Shown here piece after piece: positions 9,810 through 17,946 of a stretch of 64,000 bases of DNA. The notes under the pieces were generated by a model. The model saw nothing but the letters and a program-made list of their open reading frames with translations. It had not been told where the DNA came from and ran no database searches. A program made the translations under genes and the position numbers. The DNA is from Carboxylicivirga agarovorans (GTDB lineage Bacteria; Bacteroidota; Bacteroidia; Bacteroidales; Marinilabiliaceae): positions 114,572-178,571 of the forward strand of contig NZ_JBNGPA010000010.1 in NCBI RefSeq assembly GCF_050589845.1, written 5' to 3'. Within the stretch, counting starts at the first letter, position 1. Each line of letters begins with the position of its first letter.

Positions 9810-10997
9810 ATGAAAAAAATTTTCGCTATCGCCGCTCTTATGGCGATGTTAACCAATGTTATTGCTCAAAACGATCAGGCTAATCAGCAACAACTCAACT
9901 CAGCACAACGACTACTTAACTCCAACCAGGGATTGACCATTGGTGGTTATGGTGAGGTACATTACAACCAGGCTCTTGTCGGAGACACTTACAATAATGG
10001 TAAGTTAGATGTGCACCGCGTCGTTATGTTATTCGGATACAACTTTAACGAAAAGACACAATTTGTAACCGAGCTTGAATTTGAGCACGTTAAAGAGGTA
10101 TATGTTGAGCAGGCATTTATTCAGCACAAGATTTCAAATGCATTCCAGTTCCGTGGAGGTTTGATGCTTATACCAATGGGTATCGTGAACGAATATCACG
10201 AACCTAATACCTTTAACGGGGTGGAGCGTCCACTTATAGATAAATACATTGCACCAACTACTTGGCGAGAAATTGGAGCCGGTTTTACAGGTAACATCCT
10301 ACCAGCTTCAATTCGTTACCAGGCCTATATAGTTGGTGGTTTCAACGGTTATGACGGATCAGCTAAGTTCAGTGGTAAAAATGGATTACGTAAGGGACGT
10401 CAAAAAGGTGCAGAAGCTTATGTCAGCTCTCCAAACTTCACAGGTAAAGTAGAATATTTTGGCATCAGAGGCCTGAACGTTGGTTTATCAGGATATTTTG
10501 GTGATTCTCAGAGCACATTATACGATGGCATTGAAAAAAGTGACAAAGAAGCTGTAGCTGCTGCCGACTCTTCAACCATTGGAATGTCAATGATCGGTCT
10601 TGATGCACGTTACACCTACGGTGGTTTACAACTGCGTGGTCAGTACTATTACACTTCTTTATCAAATACAAAACAGTACAATGAGTTTACAGGCAGTGAC
10701 GTGGGAAGCTCAATGTTTGGTTACTATGTAGAAGCAGGCTATAACGTATTTAAGCACATTGATGCCATTGAAACAGACCTTATTCCATTTGTTCGATTAG
10801 AAGCATATGATACGCATAATAAAGTTGATGGTAACATTACGAAAAACGATGCGTACGATGTAAAAGCCATTACAACCGGCTTAACATGGAAAATGACACA
10901 AAATGCAGTATTGAAAGCTGATATGCAATTTGTTAAAAATGCTGCTACTGATAGTTATGCAAAAACGTTTAATGCCGGATTTGGTATCATGTTCTAA
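9810..10997 (+). CDS. Outer-membrane porin-like beta-barrel protein
   Basis: This is 395 residues from ATG 9810, chosen because MKKIFAIAALMAMLTNVIAQ is a proper signal peptide, whereas the upstream ATG at 9750 would add a hydrophilic extension. The mature protein starts with a short Gln/Asn-rich segment, then GLTIGGYGEVHYN and regularly alternating strands (LDVHRVVMLFGYNF, FVTELEFEHV) typical of phosphate-selective-porin (OprO/P-like) barrels. It ends AGFGIMF with a terminal Phe, the BAM recognition signal. The next gene, an exported FMN-binding protein, starts 4 bases after the stop, so the two are made together. The substrate is unknown. Confidence 0.8.
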   Translation: MKKIFAIAALMAMLTNVIAQNDQANQQQLNSAQRLLNSNQGLTIGGYGEVHYNQALVGDTYNNGKLDVHRVVMLFGYNFNEKTQFVTELEFEHVKEVYVEQAFIQHKISNAFQFRGGLMLIPMGIVNEYHEPNTFNGVERPLIDKYIAPTTWREIGAGFTGNILPASIRYQAYIVGGFNGYDGSAKFSGKNGLRKGRQKGAEAYVSSPNFTGKVEYFGIRGLNVGLSGYFGDSQSTLYDGIEKSDKEAVAAADSSTIGMSMIGLDARYTYGGLQLRGQYYYTSLSNTKQYNEFTGSDVGSSMFGYYVEAGYNVFKHIDAIETDLIPFVRLEAYDTHNKVDGNITKNDAYDVKAITTGLTWKMTQNAVLKADMQFVKNAATDSYAKTFNAGFGIMF

Positions 10998-11001
10998 GAT
11001 T

Positions 11002-11568
11002 ATGAAGAAGTCAGTATTTACACTTGTATTTGTTTTATGCTCTTGCCTGGCATTTGGCCGGGGTGATATTAATTATGAGCACAAAGCCATTAAAAAGACC
11101 CTGGTTAAAAACTGCCAGTTAACCAACGTTCAGTTGGAAGAAATCTCTTTTTCAAAAGAGGATACGGACAGCATGCAGGGCAAATTTTTCACCCTTACAA
11201 GTGACAATGCCGACTCAGAAATTACACATATGTACATTGGTCGTGTTAACAGTTGCCGTGCAGGCGGCTGTTCACGTCCTGGTGCAACGCCTTTTGGCGA
11301 ATCGGAGTACTTTGATTATATGATACTCTTTACTAAAGAGTCGAAGGTGGCACTGGTTAAAGTTTTCAATTACCAGGCAACACATGGCCATGAGGTAACA
11401 GCCAAAGGCTGGCTTAAGCAGTTTATTGGTTATGGCAGCGACGAAAACGAGCTGGAGGTTGGCCGGAATATTGACTCAATATCGGGTGCAACCATCTCTG
11501 TAAACGGAATTACTGACGATATCGGTAAAAAAACCCGTATACTGGAGGCTTACCTTTCCAAGTCGTAA
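11002..11568 (+). CDS. Exported FMN-binding domain protein
   Basis: This 188-residue protein has an N-terminal signal sequence (MKKSVFTLVFVLCSCLAFG; a weak lipobox LCSC is also possible). It carries the FMN_bind motif DSISGATIS, in which Thr164 would be the site of covalent FMN attachment by an ApbE-type flavin transferase. Upstream is a cysteine pair, GRVNSCRAGGCSRPG (Cys85 and Cys90), which could add a disulfide or metal site. Start ATG 11002 lies 4 bases after the porin stop, so the genes are coupled. The domain normally carries electrons outside the cytoplasmic membrane. No ApbE, Nqr or Rnf genes lie in this window. Confidence 0.82.
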   Translation: MKKSVFTLVFVLCSCLAFGRGDINYEHKAIKKTLVKNCQLTNVQLEEISFSKEDTDSMQGKFFTLTSDNADSEITHMYIGRVNSCRAGGCSRPGATPFGESEYFDYMILFTKESKVALVKVFNYQATHGHEVTAKGWLKQFIGYGSDENELEVGRNIDSISGATISVNGITDDIGKKTRILEAYLSKS

Positions 11569-11609
11569 TAAGGACCTTACAGAACACAGGGGTAACAATA
11601 TAAACAGAC

Positions 11610-11664
11610 AGGCACTGAAAGGCGGAGCATTGCATAAAACGCTCTGACATTAAGTGCCTTTTCT
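11610..11664 (+). terminator. Possible terminator after the FMN-binding gene
   Basis: A composite hairpin is formed by AGGCACT (11610-11616) and AGTGCCT (11653-11659), with an inner GAGC/GCTC stem, then TTTTCT. It is imperfect and lies about 40 bases after the stop, so the call is tentative. Confidence 0.4.
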
Positions 11665-11730
11665 GGTCAGAAGCACCAATATTTCCACTAAGGGTTAAAT
11701 CTGTCTTAAAGTATGATTATATAATACTAC

Positions 11731-12798
11731 TTAGTCTTCAAAGTTAATTTTCAGCTGCAAAGCATCAGTTTCTTTTTCAGTATTAAAGTTCGATACCGTT
11801 AGCCCTAATAATCGAATCGGACGGTTAAGGGGCGCCTCCGCCAGCAGGTCGGTACAAAGTTCATCCAGGAGCCTGTTTGAAATTAATTGCTCTGTTGTTT
11901 TAGAGCGTGTTATTTGTTCAAAATTATCAAACTTTACTTTTAATGTCAGGGTCTTACCCGCTTTGCCACTTTTGCTTAACCGTTTGGCAAGCCCTTCTTT
12001 CAGCCTGTTGATTTCCAGCTTAATTTGTTGTTCATCGATTAAATCTTTACCAAAGGTATTTTCTATACCAACTGATTTTCGTTCACGATGCGGACGTACC
12101 GGCCTTTCATCAATACCTCTTGCTATATCGTAAAAGTACTGACCGGCTTTACCAAAGTAGTGGACCATACGAGGTAAATCAAAGCGAAGCAGATCTTTGC
12201 CTTTATGAATATCGAGCAAGTGCATTTTTTCAGCAGTCTTTTTACCTACCCCAAAAAACTTTTCAATGGGCAATTGCTCTACAAATGCCTGCACATCTTT
12301 TGGCCTGATAATATACATGCCGTTGGGTTTTCGCTGATCACTGGCCACCTTCGCCAAAAACTTATTGGCACTAACACCAGCTGATGCTGTTAATTGTGTT
12401 CTCTCAAATATTTTCTGCTTTATCTCGCGTGCTACTTGTGTGGCAGAATCAATGCCTTTTTTGTTTTCTGTCACATCTAAAAATGCCTCATCAAGTGAGA
12501 GGGGTTCAACCAGGTCGGTGTATTCAAAAAATATCTCCCGAATTTGAGCTGATACTTCTTTATACACTTCGAAGCGATGCTTTTGAAATATTAGCTTGGG
12601 ACAACGCCGCAAGGCCACTTTTGATGCCATAGCCGAACGAACGCCAAACTTTCGGGCTTCATAACTGGCCGCCGCAATAACTCCCCTGTCACTGCTACTA
12701 CCCACAACAACAGGTTTGCCCTGCAATTCGGGGAAGTCGCGTTGTTCAACGGATGCAAAAAAAGCATCCATGTCAATATGAATTATTTTACGTAACAA
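11731..12798 (-). CDS. dinB: DNA polymerase IV (Y family)
   Basis: This 355-residue protein is collinear with DinB. Catalytic motif I is IIHIDMDAFFASVEQ near residues 5-19 and motif III is PLSLDEAFLDVT, providing the three metal-binding acidic residues. A steric-gate FF follows DMDA. Helix-hairpin-helix and little-finger regions follow (FFGVGKKTAEKM, RPIRLLGLTVSNF). It performs error-prone translesion synthesis. The start is a TTG (complement of 12796-12798); the reading M-L-R-K-I-I-H-I-D-M-D places the motif where it sits in relatives, and no ATG occurs upstream in frame before a stop. No C-terminal beta-clamp motif could be assigned with certainty. Confidence 0.93.
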   Translation of the reverse strand: MLRKIIHIDMDAFFASVEQRDFPELQGKPVVVGSSSDRGVIAAASYEARKFGVRSAMASKVALRRCPKLIFQKHRFEVYKEVSAQIREIFFEYTDLVEPLSLDEAFLDVTENKKGIDSATQVAREIKQKIFERTQLTASAGVSANKFLAKVASDQRKPNGMYIIRPKDVQAFVEQLPIEKFFGVGKKTAEKMHLLDIHKGKDLLRFDLPRMVHYFGKAGQYFYDIARGIDERPVRPHRERKSVGIENTFGKDLIDEQQIKLEINRLKEGLAKRLSKSGKAGKTLTLKVKFDNFEQITRSKTTEQLISNRLLDELCTDLLAEAPLNRPIRLLGLTVSNFNTEKETDALQLKINFED

Positions 12799-12835
12799 AG
12801 GCTGATATCGATTGAGGCTGCAAGTTATAAAATAA

Positions 12836-12926
12836 GTCTTGAGTTGAGGAGTTGATTAGTTGTTAAACTGATTAATTGTCGAACTGTCGACTTGTTGTTA
12901 GGTGTAATAGTTGAACTAATAAGCTG
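12836..12926. repeat. Degenerate TTGA/GTTGAACT-like short repeats
   Basis: The spacer contains serial variants of the unit G-T-T-G-A/T-N-T (TTGAGTTGAGGAGTTGATT, TGTTAAACTGATTAATTGTC, GAACTGTCGACTTGTTG, AGTTGAACTAATAAG). These look like a decayed low-complexity tract. No regulatory function is evident. Confidence 0.4.
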
Positions 12927-13002
12927 CGGAACTTTAAATATTCGAACATCCAAACATCATAAATCATCATTAGTAAATCACCATTCATAACTCCATAAGC
13001 GC

Positions 13003-13010
13003 TATCTTCG
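13003..13010 (+). promoter_or_regulatory. -7 element of the MATE gene, giving a nearly leaderless transcript
   Basis: TATCTTCG matches TAnnTTTG with one change (TTCG). Its end lies only 8 bases before the ATG at 13019, so the predicted transcript begins within a few bases of the start codon. No Shine-Dalgarno sequence is visible. Confidence 0.5.
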
Positions 13011-13018
13011 CACTTGAA

Positions 13019-14449
13019 ATGAAGAAATCTGTTGACTTAACGCAAGGACCTATTTTTAAACAGCTGGTTAAACTGGCATTGCCAATAATTGGCACCTCTT
13101 TGATGCAAATGGCGTATAACCTGACCGATATGATCTGGTTGGGACAACTGGGTAGTAACGCTGTAGCTTCGGTGGGGGGAGCTGGATTTTTCATATGGCT
13201 GGGCATGTCATTATTGCTGGTCACGCGTGTTGGAGCTGAAGTTGGAGTATCGCAGGCATTGGGCCGTAAAGAGCAGGAAACAGCTGCACGATTTGCACGC
13301 CACTCATTATTCTGGGCCGTAGTGCTTTCAATTGTCTTTGTTGCCATTACCCTGGTATTTACGCCACAACTGATAGGCATCTTCCGCTTATCAAAAGGAG
13401 TGGTCGAAAATGGTGCTATCCTTTATCTTCGTATTGTGTCCATTGGCTTTATTTTCACCTTTGTCAATCCTACTTTTCAGGGTATTTACAATGGGGTTGG
13501 TAACAGTCGCCTGCCATTTTATTATTTACTGGTAGGTTTGGGTCTTAACATGTTGCTTGATCCACTGCTGATATTTGGTTTGGGCTTTATACCTGCCATG
13601 GGAATTAAAGGAGCTGCATGGGCAACCGTGGTGGCACAATTTGTGGTATTCGGCATCTTTTTCGTTCGTTTTGTATGGAAGAAAGAAATCATCAACCCTG
13701 ATTTCAGACGCTTTAAACTGAGCAAGGATATCTCTTTGAAGATATTCAAACTGGGAATGCCGGTTGCTGCAGAAAGTTCATTGTTCGCCTGCTTTGCCCT
13801 TATATTAGCCCGTATGATAACTAAATGGGGTGACATTCCGATCGCTGTTCAAAGCGTTGGTGCGCAGATTGAAGCCATTTCGTGGATGACCTCATCGGGC
13901 TTTGCGACGGCACTGGGCAGTTTTACAGGGCAAAATTTCGGCGCCGGAAACTGGGGGCGTATAAAAAAAGGATATTATACCACACTGGGAATTGGCATTT
14001 TCCTGGGTACCATCGTGACTGTTTCATTTATCTTGTTTGGAAAGGAAATATTCTCATTGTTCCTGCGTGAGCCTGAACCTTTGCAAATGGGTATTATATA
14101 CCTTAAAATATTAGCAGTATCACAGGTATTTATGATCATTGAGATCATTACAAGGGGAGCCTTTAATGGTATAGGAAGAACGGTTCCTCCTTCGATCATT
14201 GGCATTGTATTTACGGGTGCCCGTGTCCCGGCAGCTATGGTCCTGTCGCTCGAAAAATACCTGGGCATGCTCGGTATCTGGTGGGCCATTAGTCTTTCAA
14301 GCGTAGTCAAAGGCATAGGATTGATGGGTTGGTATATGGCTGTACTTCATCGCTCGGGCAATGATAAACCATTAAAAAATAAGATACGATTATCGTTCTT
14401 ACCCACACGCCAGCGGCAACAAATAAAAATTGAGGAAATTGAAGAATAG
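13019..14449 (+). CDS. MATE family multidrug/cation efflux transporter
   Basis: This 476-residue polytopic membrane protein has two homologous halves of six helices each. The N-terminus has the MATE pattern PIFKQLVKLALPIIGTSLMQ...YNLTDMIWLGQLG, and the first half contains PTFQGIYNGVGNSRLPF, the conserved G-x-G-(N/D) element. The second half repeats this theme with ITRGAFNGIGRTVPPS. Family members export drugs or metabolites using Na+ or H+ gradients in the cytoplasmic membrane. It resembles the NorM/DinF-like group, but the substrate cannot be assigned. It is divergent from dinB. Confidence 0.9.
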   Translation: MKKSVDLTQGPIFKQLVKLALPIIGTSLMQMAYNLTDMIWLGQLGSNAVASVGGAGFFIWLGMSLLLVTRVGAEVGVSQALGRKEQETAARFARHSLFWAVVLSIVFVAITLVFTPQLIGIFRLSKGVVENGAILYLRIVSIGFIFTFVNPTFQGIYNGVGNSRLPFYYLLVGLGLNMLLDPLLIFGLGFIPAMGIKGAAWATVVAQFVVFGIFFVRFVWKKEIINPDFRRFKLSKDISLKIFKLGMPVAAESSLFACFALILARMITKWGDIPIAVQSVGAQIEAISWMTSSGFATALGSFTGQNFGAGNWGRIKKGYYTTLGIGIFLGTIVTVSFILFGKEIFSLFLREPEPLQMGIIYLKILAVSQVFMIIEIITRGAFNGIGRTVPPSIIGIVFTGARVPAAMVLSLEKYLGMLGIWWAISLSSVVKGIGLMGWYMAVLHRSGNDKPLKNKIRLSFLPTRQRQQIKIEEIEE

Positions 14450-14575
14450 TAGTGAGTCGTGAGAGATTATTTATTTGATATGCTCAAGTGAAGAAGTTTA
14501 AGTTTTAGAATCTGGTAAAACATATAGTACATCAACTGCCGGCTTTCACAACCGGTTGCTAACAAGCTAAAAGTC

Positions 14576-15253
14576 ATGCTGAAGGATAAGTCAAGAAAAG
14601 TAGAGTTAAAAGTGTCGGCCGATGGCTCGCATACTTTATTTGTACCTGAGTTGGATGAACATTACCACTCGGTTAATGGAGCACACAATGAATCAATGCA
14701 TGTTTTTATTGAACCGGCCTTAAAACACTGTAAAAAACAGAAGATCAGCATTCTTGAAATAGGTTTAGGAACAGGACTCAATGCTTTTCTGACAGCAGAG
14801 AATCAGGGAAATAAAAGCATTTTTTATCATGCCCTAGAAAAATATCCTCTGGAAAGCTCGGCTGCTAACAGACTTAACTTTGCCAAAAACAAAGAAGAAC
14901 AGCAACTATTTGAAAAGCTACATCAATTACCCTGGAACCAGGAGGAAGAATTACAATCGGGCATGACGCTTCTAAAGGACGAAAATGACCTGACCAGTCT
15001 TACATTTTTACGCAAATACGACCTGGTTTATTTTGATGCCTTTGCCCCTGAGGTTCAACCGGAGATGTGGCGTGAAAGTATTTTCAGAAAAATTTATGAG
15101 TCAATGAATACTGATGGCATTTTAACTACCTACTGTGCTAAAGGAGTTGTTCGTCGAACCATGCAGGCTGTAGGATTTACAGTAGAACGACTGCCCGGTC
15201 CTAAAGGGAAACGTGAAATGTTGCGTGCCATTAAAAAGAACACAACAGCTTAG
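14576..15253 (+). CDS. mnmD: tRNA 5-methylaminomethyl-2-thiouridine methyltransferase (MnmD type)
   Basis: This 225-residue SAM-dependent methyltransferase has the DUF752/MnmC-N arrangement: SAM motif ILEIGLGTGLNAFL near residue 62, YFDAFAPEVQPEMW (catalytic Asp) near 156, TYCAKGVVRRTMQ near 183 and PGPKGKREMLRA at the C-terminus. It lacks the FAD oxidase half of the fused enterobacterial MnmC, so it corresponds to the stand-alone MnmD, which methylates nm5s2U34 in tRNA. It is 126 bases downstream of the MATE gene. That gap contains a short CCGGCTTTCACAACCGG hairpin but no T tract. Confidence 0.88.
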   Translation: MLKDKSRKVELKVSADGSHTLFVPELDEHYHSVNGAHNESMHVFIEPALKHCKKQKISILEIGLGTGLNAFLTAENQGNKSIFYHALEKYPLESSAANRLNFAKNKEEQQLFEKLHQLPWNQEEELQSGMTLLKDENDLTSLTFLRKYDLVYFDAFAPEVQPEMWRESIFRKIYESMNTDGILTTYCAKGVVRRTMQAVGFTVERLPGPKGKREMLRAIKKNTTA

Positions 15254-15762
15254 CCGTATAACACTTCATCATAAAGGTGTATATGCTGTAATGAACAGCT
15301 ACGCATTAAGGTATCCTGTTACATGATAACACGTAAGTACTAAGCCTGCATAAGCTTTTACTATGCGTTAATATACATTTCAATTGTACTTTCGATACGC
15401 GCCTGGAGTTTTGATACCTAATCGGGTGTCCAGTTTGTTCGGATTGTTGATAACTCCTCTATGTTTTCAGCAAAGTGTTTTGTTATGACCTGGGAAGCAA
15501 CGAGCATATTAATGTTACTGTATTTGTAATTTCTTTTAGTTGTTGACATTGGATACACATTTGAATTAATAATTCCTGTACTGCAACAGTTTAATTTCTA
15601 ATGCACGACGAAGAAAATTTAAAAGGGCGTGACAAAAGGGTAAAAAAAAAAAAATGATTTATCAGTGTCAATAATTAAACCTGCTTATGATCATTGTCAG
15701 CCTATATTATTATTTGTATTTTCAGCTCTCAAACAATCACTATCAACTCAAAACAAGACAAA
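15254..15762. other. 509-base spacer without a gene
   Basis: No ORF of plausible composition and no tRNA-like fold was seen. A TAnnTTCG-like TACTTTCG occurs around 15388 and a 13-base A run lies at 15642-15654, about 110 bases before the next start codon. Neither can be given a function. Confidence 0.4.
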
Positions 15763-17397
15763 ATGACTAAGTTATTTATGCCTTTATTGGCTTTGATCTT
15801 TTTGGTGAGCTGTCAGGAACAGGCGCCTAAATACACCAGTTCCATTGACAATATTCAACAAAAAGTTGAGGAATTTATTCCTGTAAAATTAACAACTGAC
15901 CTATCTGTATTAACAGAAAAAGAAAAGCAGATGCTTCCTATCTTATTTGAAACAGCTCAAATAATGGAAGACCTGTACTGGAAGCAGGCATGGGGTAAGC
16001 GTGATGAATTACTGAACAATACCGATAACGAGTATTTAAAGAAGTTTATCAAGATCAATTACGGTCCCTGGGAACGTTTGAACGATAATCAATCGTTTGT
16101 AGCCGGTATCGGAGAAAAGCCAAAAGGAGCACAATTCTACCCTAGCGATATGACCAAGGAGGAATTTGAAGCCTTTGATCACCCTAAGAAATCAGACCTA
16201 TACACTATTGTTAAGCGATCTGAAGATAGCTCTTTAGAGGTACTGCCTTACAGCGAAGCGTTTAAGGCTGAGCTGACAAAAGCTTCCGAACTGCTTATGA
16301 AGGCAGCTGCACTTGCTGAAGACGAAGGTCTTAAAACCTACCTGACGTTACGTGCTGAAGCATTGATGAGCAATGATTACCTGGCAAGTGACATGGCCTG
16401 GATGGACATGAAAACCAACACCATTGATTTTGTTGTTGGTCCAATTGAAACTTATGAAGATGCTTTGTATGGAAGCAAAGCTGCCTTTGAATCATTTATT
16501 TTGATTAAAGACAAAGAGTGGTCGGACAAACTGGCTCACTTTGCTGCTTTGTTGCCACAACTGCAGGAGTCATTACCTGTACCTGCTGAATACAAAAAAG
16601 AAGTTCCGGGAACAGACAGTGACTTAGGAGCATATGATGCATTATACTATGCGGGCGACTGTAACGCCGGTAGTAAAACCATTGCCATTAACCTGCCTAA
16701 TGATCCACAGGTACATATTGAAAAAGGCAGTCGTAAACTGCAATTGAAAAACTCAATGCGTGCTAAATTTGATAATATACTTATACCGATCAGTAAAGTG
16801 GTCATTACTCCTGAGCAACAAAAGCACGTGAAGTTCGACGCTTTCTTTGAAAATACCATGTTCCACGAAGTAGCACACGGTTTGGGTATTAAAATGACCT
16901 TAGATGGTAACCAAAGTGTTCGTGAAGCCATGAAAGAAACAGCTTCATCGATCGAGGAAGCAAAAGCTGACATTCTTGGTTTATATATGGTGAAGCAACT
17001 GGCTGAGATGGGCGAGTTAAGCAATAAAGACCTGATGGATAACTATGTAACTTTTATGGCTGGTATTTTCCGCTCTGTTCGATTTGGTGCGGCGAGTGCA
17101 CATGGTAAAGCTAACATGATGCGCTTTAACTATTTCCAGGAAAAAGCAGCTTTCACCTACGACAAAGAAACTGGTTTTTATACTGTTGACTTTGATAAGA
17201 TGACTGAGGCTATGAATAATTTATCGGCTGAGATCCTGATCATGCAAGGTGATGGCAACTATGAAAAAGCTCAAAAGATGCTTGCTGAAATGGGAACTAT
17301 CCGCCCTGCATTACAAGCCGATCTGGAAAGAATTGCTAAAGCTGGTATTCCTCGTGATATTGTATTTGAGCAGGGACCTGCGGTAATTGGTATGTAA
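15763..17397 (+). CDS. M49 (dipeptidyl-peptidase III)-related metallopeptidase lipoprotein
   Basis: This is 544 residues from ATG 15763, chosen because MTKLFMPLLALIFLVSCQ is a clean lipoprotein signal (LVSC). The zinc site reads FHEVAHGLG (His368, Glu369, His372) followed by SIEEAKADILGLY (Glu398/Glu399), which mirrors the HExxxH and EECRAD motifs of M49 peptidases. The first motif here is HExxH, one residue shorter than in classical DPP III. Relatives in Bacteroidota are annotated as dipeptidyl-peptidase 3 family lipoproteins. A role in peptide degradation at the cell envelope is inferred; exopeptidase activity is not shown. Confidence 0.75.
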   Translation: MTKLFMPLLALIFLVSCQEQAPKYTSSIDNIQQKVEEFIPVKLTTDLSVLTEKEKQMLPILFETAQIMEDLYWKQAWGKRDELLNNTDNEYLKKFIKINYGPWERLNDNQSFVAGIGEKPKGAQFYPSDMTKEEFEAFDHPKKSDLYTIVKRSEDSSLEVLPYSEAFKAELTKASELLMKAAALAEDEGLKTYLTLRAEALMSNDYLASDMAWMDMKTNTIDFVVGPIETYEDALYGSKAAFESFILIKDKEWSDKLAHFAALLPQLQESLPVPAEYKKEVPGTDSDLGAYDALYYAGDCNAGSKTIAINLPNDPQVHIEKGSRKLQLKNSMRAKFDNILIPISKVVITPEQQKHVKFDAFFENTMFHEVAHGLGIKMTLDGNQSVREAMKETASSIEEAKADILGLYMVKQLAEMGELSNKDLMDNYVTFMAGIFRSVRFGAASAHGKANMMRFNYFQEKAAFTYDKETGFYTVDFDKMTEAMNNLSAEILIMQGDGNYEKAQKMLAEMGTIRPALQADLERIAKAGIPRDIVFEQGPAVIGM

Positions 17398-17424
17398 TTA
17401 CGATACTATCCGACAAACTAAAAC

Positions 17425-17460
17425 AAAAAGGCGATCGCTACAGTAGCGATCGCCTTTTTG
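17425..17460. terminator. Symmetric bidirectional terminator
   Basis: A 16-bp perfect stem (17425-17440 with 17444-17459) closes on loop CAG and is bordered by A and T runs, so it can end transcription from both sides. It lies between the M49-like gene and the convergent rhodanese gene. Confidence 0.9.
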
Positions 17461-17537
17461 TTTCCAACACTATATCCCGACCCATTTGTTTAAGTCGTAT
17501 TATATTCATCCCATCTCTTTGGGAGATCATTTTATTA

Positions 17538-17855
17538 TCAGCTGTTCATCCAGCGATCCAGCTTATGCCAGCCGCCTGCATTATGCACCTCATCAACACC
17601 ATTTGATAGTAACTTTCCTTTAGCTGAGGCACTTCGCATGCCCGATGCACAACATACCACAATAGGAGCATTTAGCTTTTTCAGCTTTTTAATGGCCGAT
17701 TCATTTAATCGCTCTAATGGAATATTGACCGAACCATTAACGTTACCATATTTAAACTCCTGTGGCGAACGCACATCAACAATTCTGGCACCGCGTTCAA
17801 GGGCGTTTAAAACTTCTTCTTTTCTCTTTCCGAATAAAAAATCAAATATACCCAT
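17538..17855 (-). CDS. Single-domain rhodanese-like sulfurtransferase
   Basis: This 105-residue protein is one rhodanese domain. It has ARIVDVRSPQEFKYGNVNGS (the CH2-type DVR motif), INIPL-like NIPLERL, and the active-site loop VVCCASGMRSA with the catalytic Cys following another Cys. It ends NAGGWHKLDRWM. There is no signal peptide, so it is cytoplasmic. The protein would carry persulfide sulfur. It lies 91 bases downstream of the flavoprotein-rhodanese gene on the same strand and is likely co-expressed with it. Confidence 0.88.
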   Translation of the reverse strand: MGIFDFLFGKRKEEVLNALERGARIVDVRSPQEFKYGNVNGSVNIPLERLNESAIKKLKKLNAPIVVCCASGMRSASAKGKLLSNGVDEVHNAGGWHKLDRWMNS

Positions 17856-17946
17856 ACTATTTTGCAGGTTTAATCTATGTTTTTACTAATTACCTGAATA
17901 TGATATAAAATATCGACATCAGGTTATTGATCGTTTGAATGTGTAC

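Noticed and set aside
17425..17460. Repeated GCGATCGC octamers, as in cyanobacterial HIP1 sites
   Set aside because: Both copies are the two arms of one terminator stem. Nothing else in the window suggests HIP1 or cyanobacterial origin.
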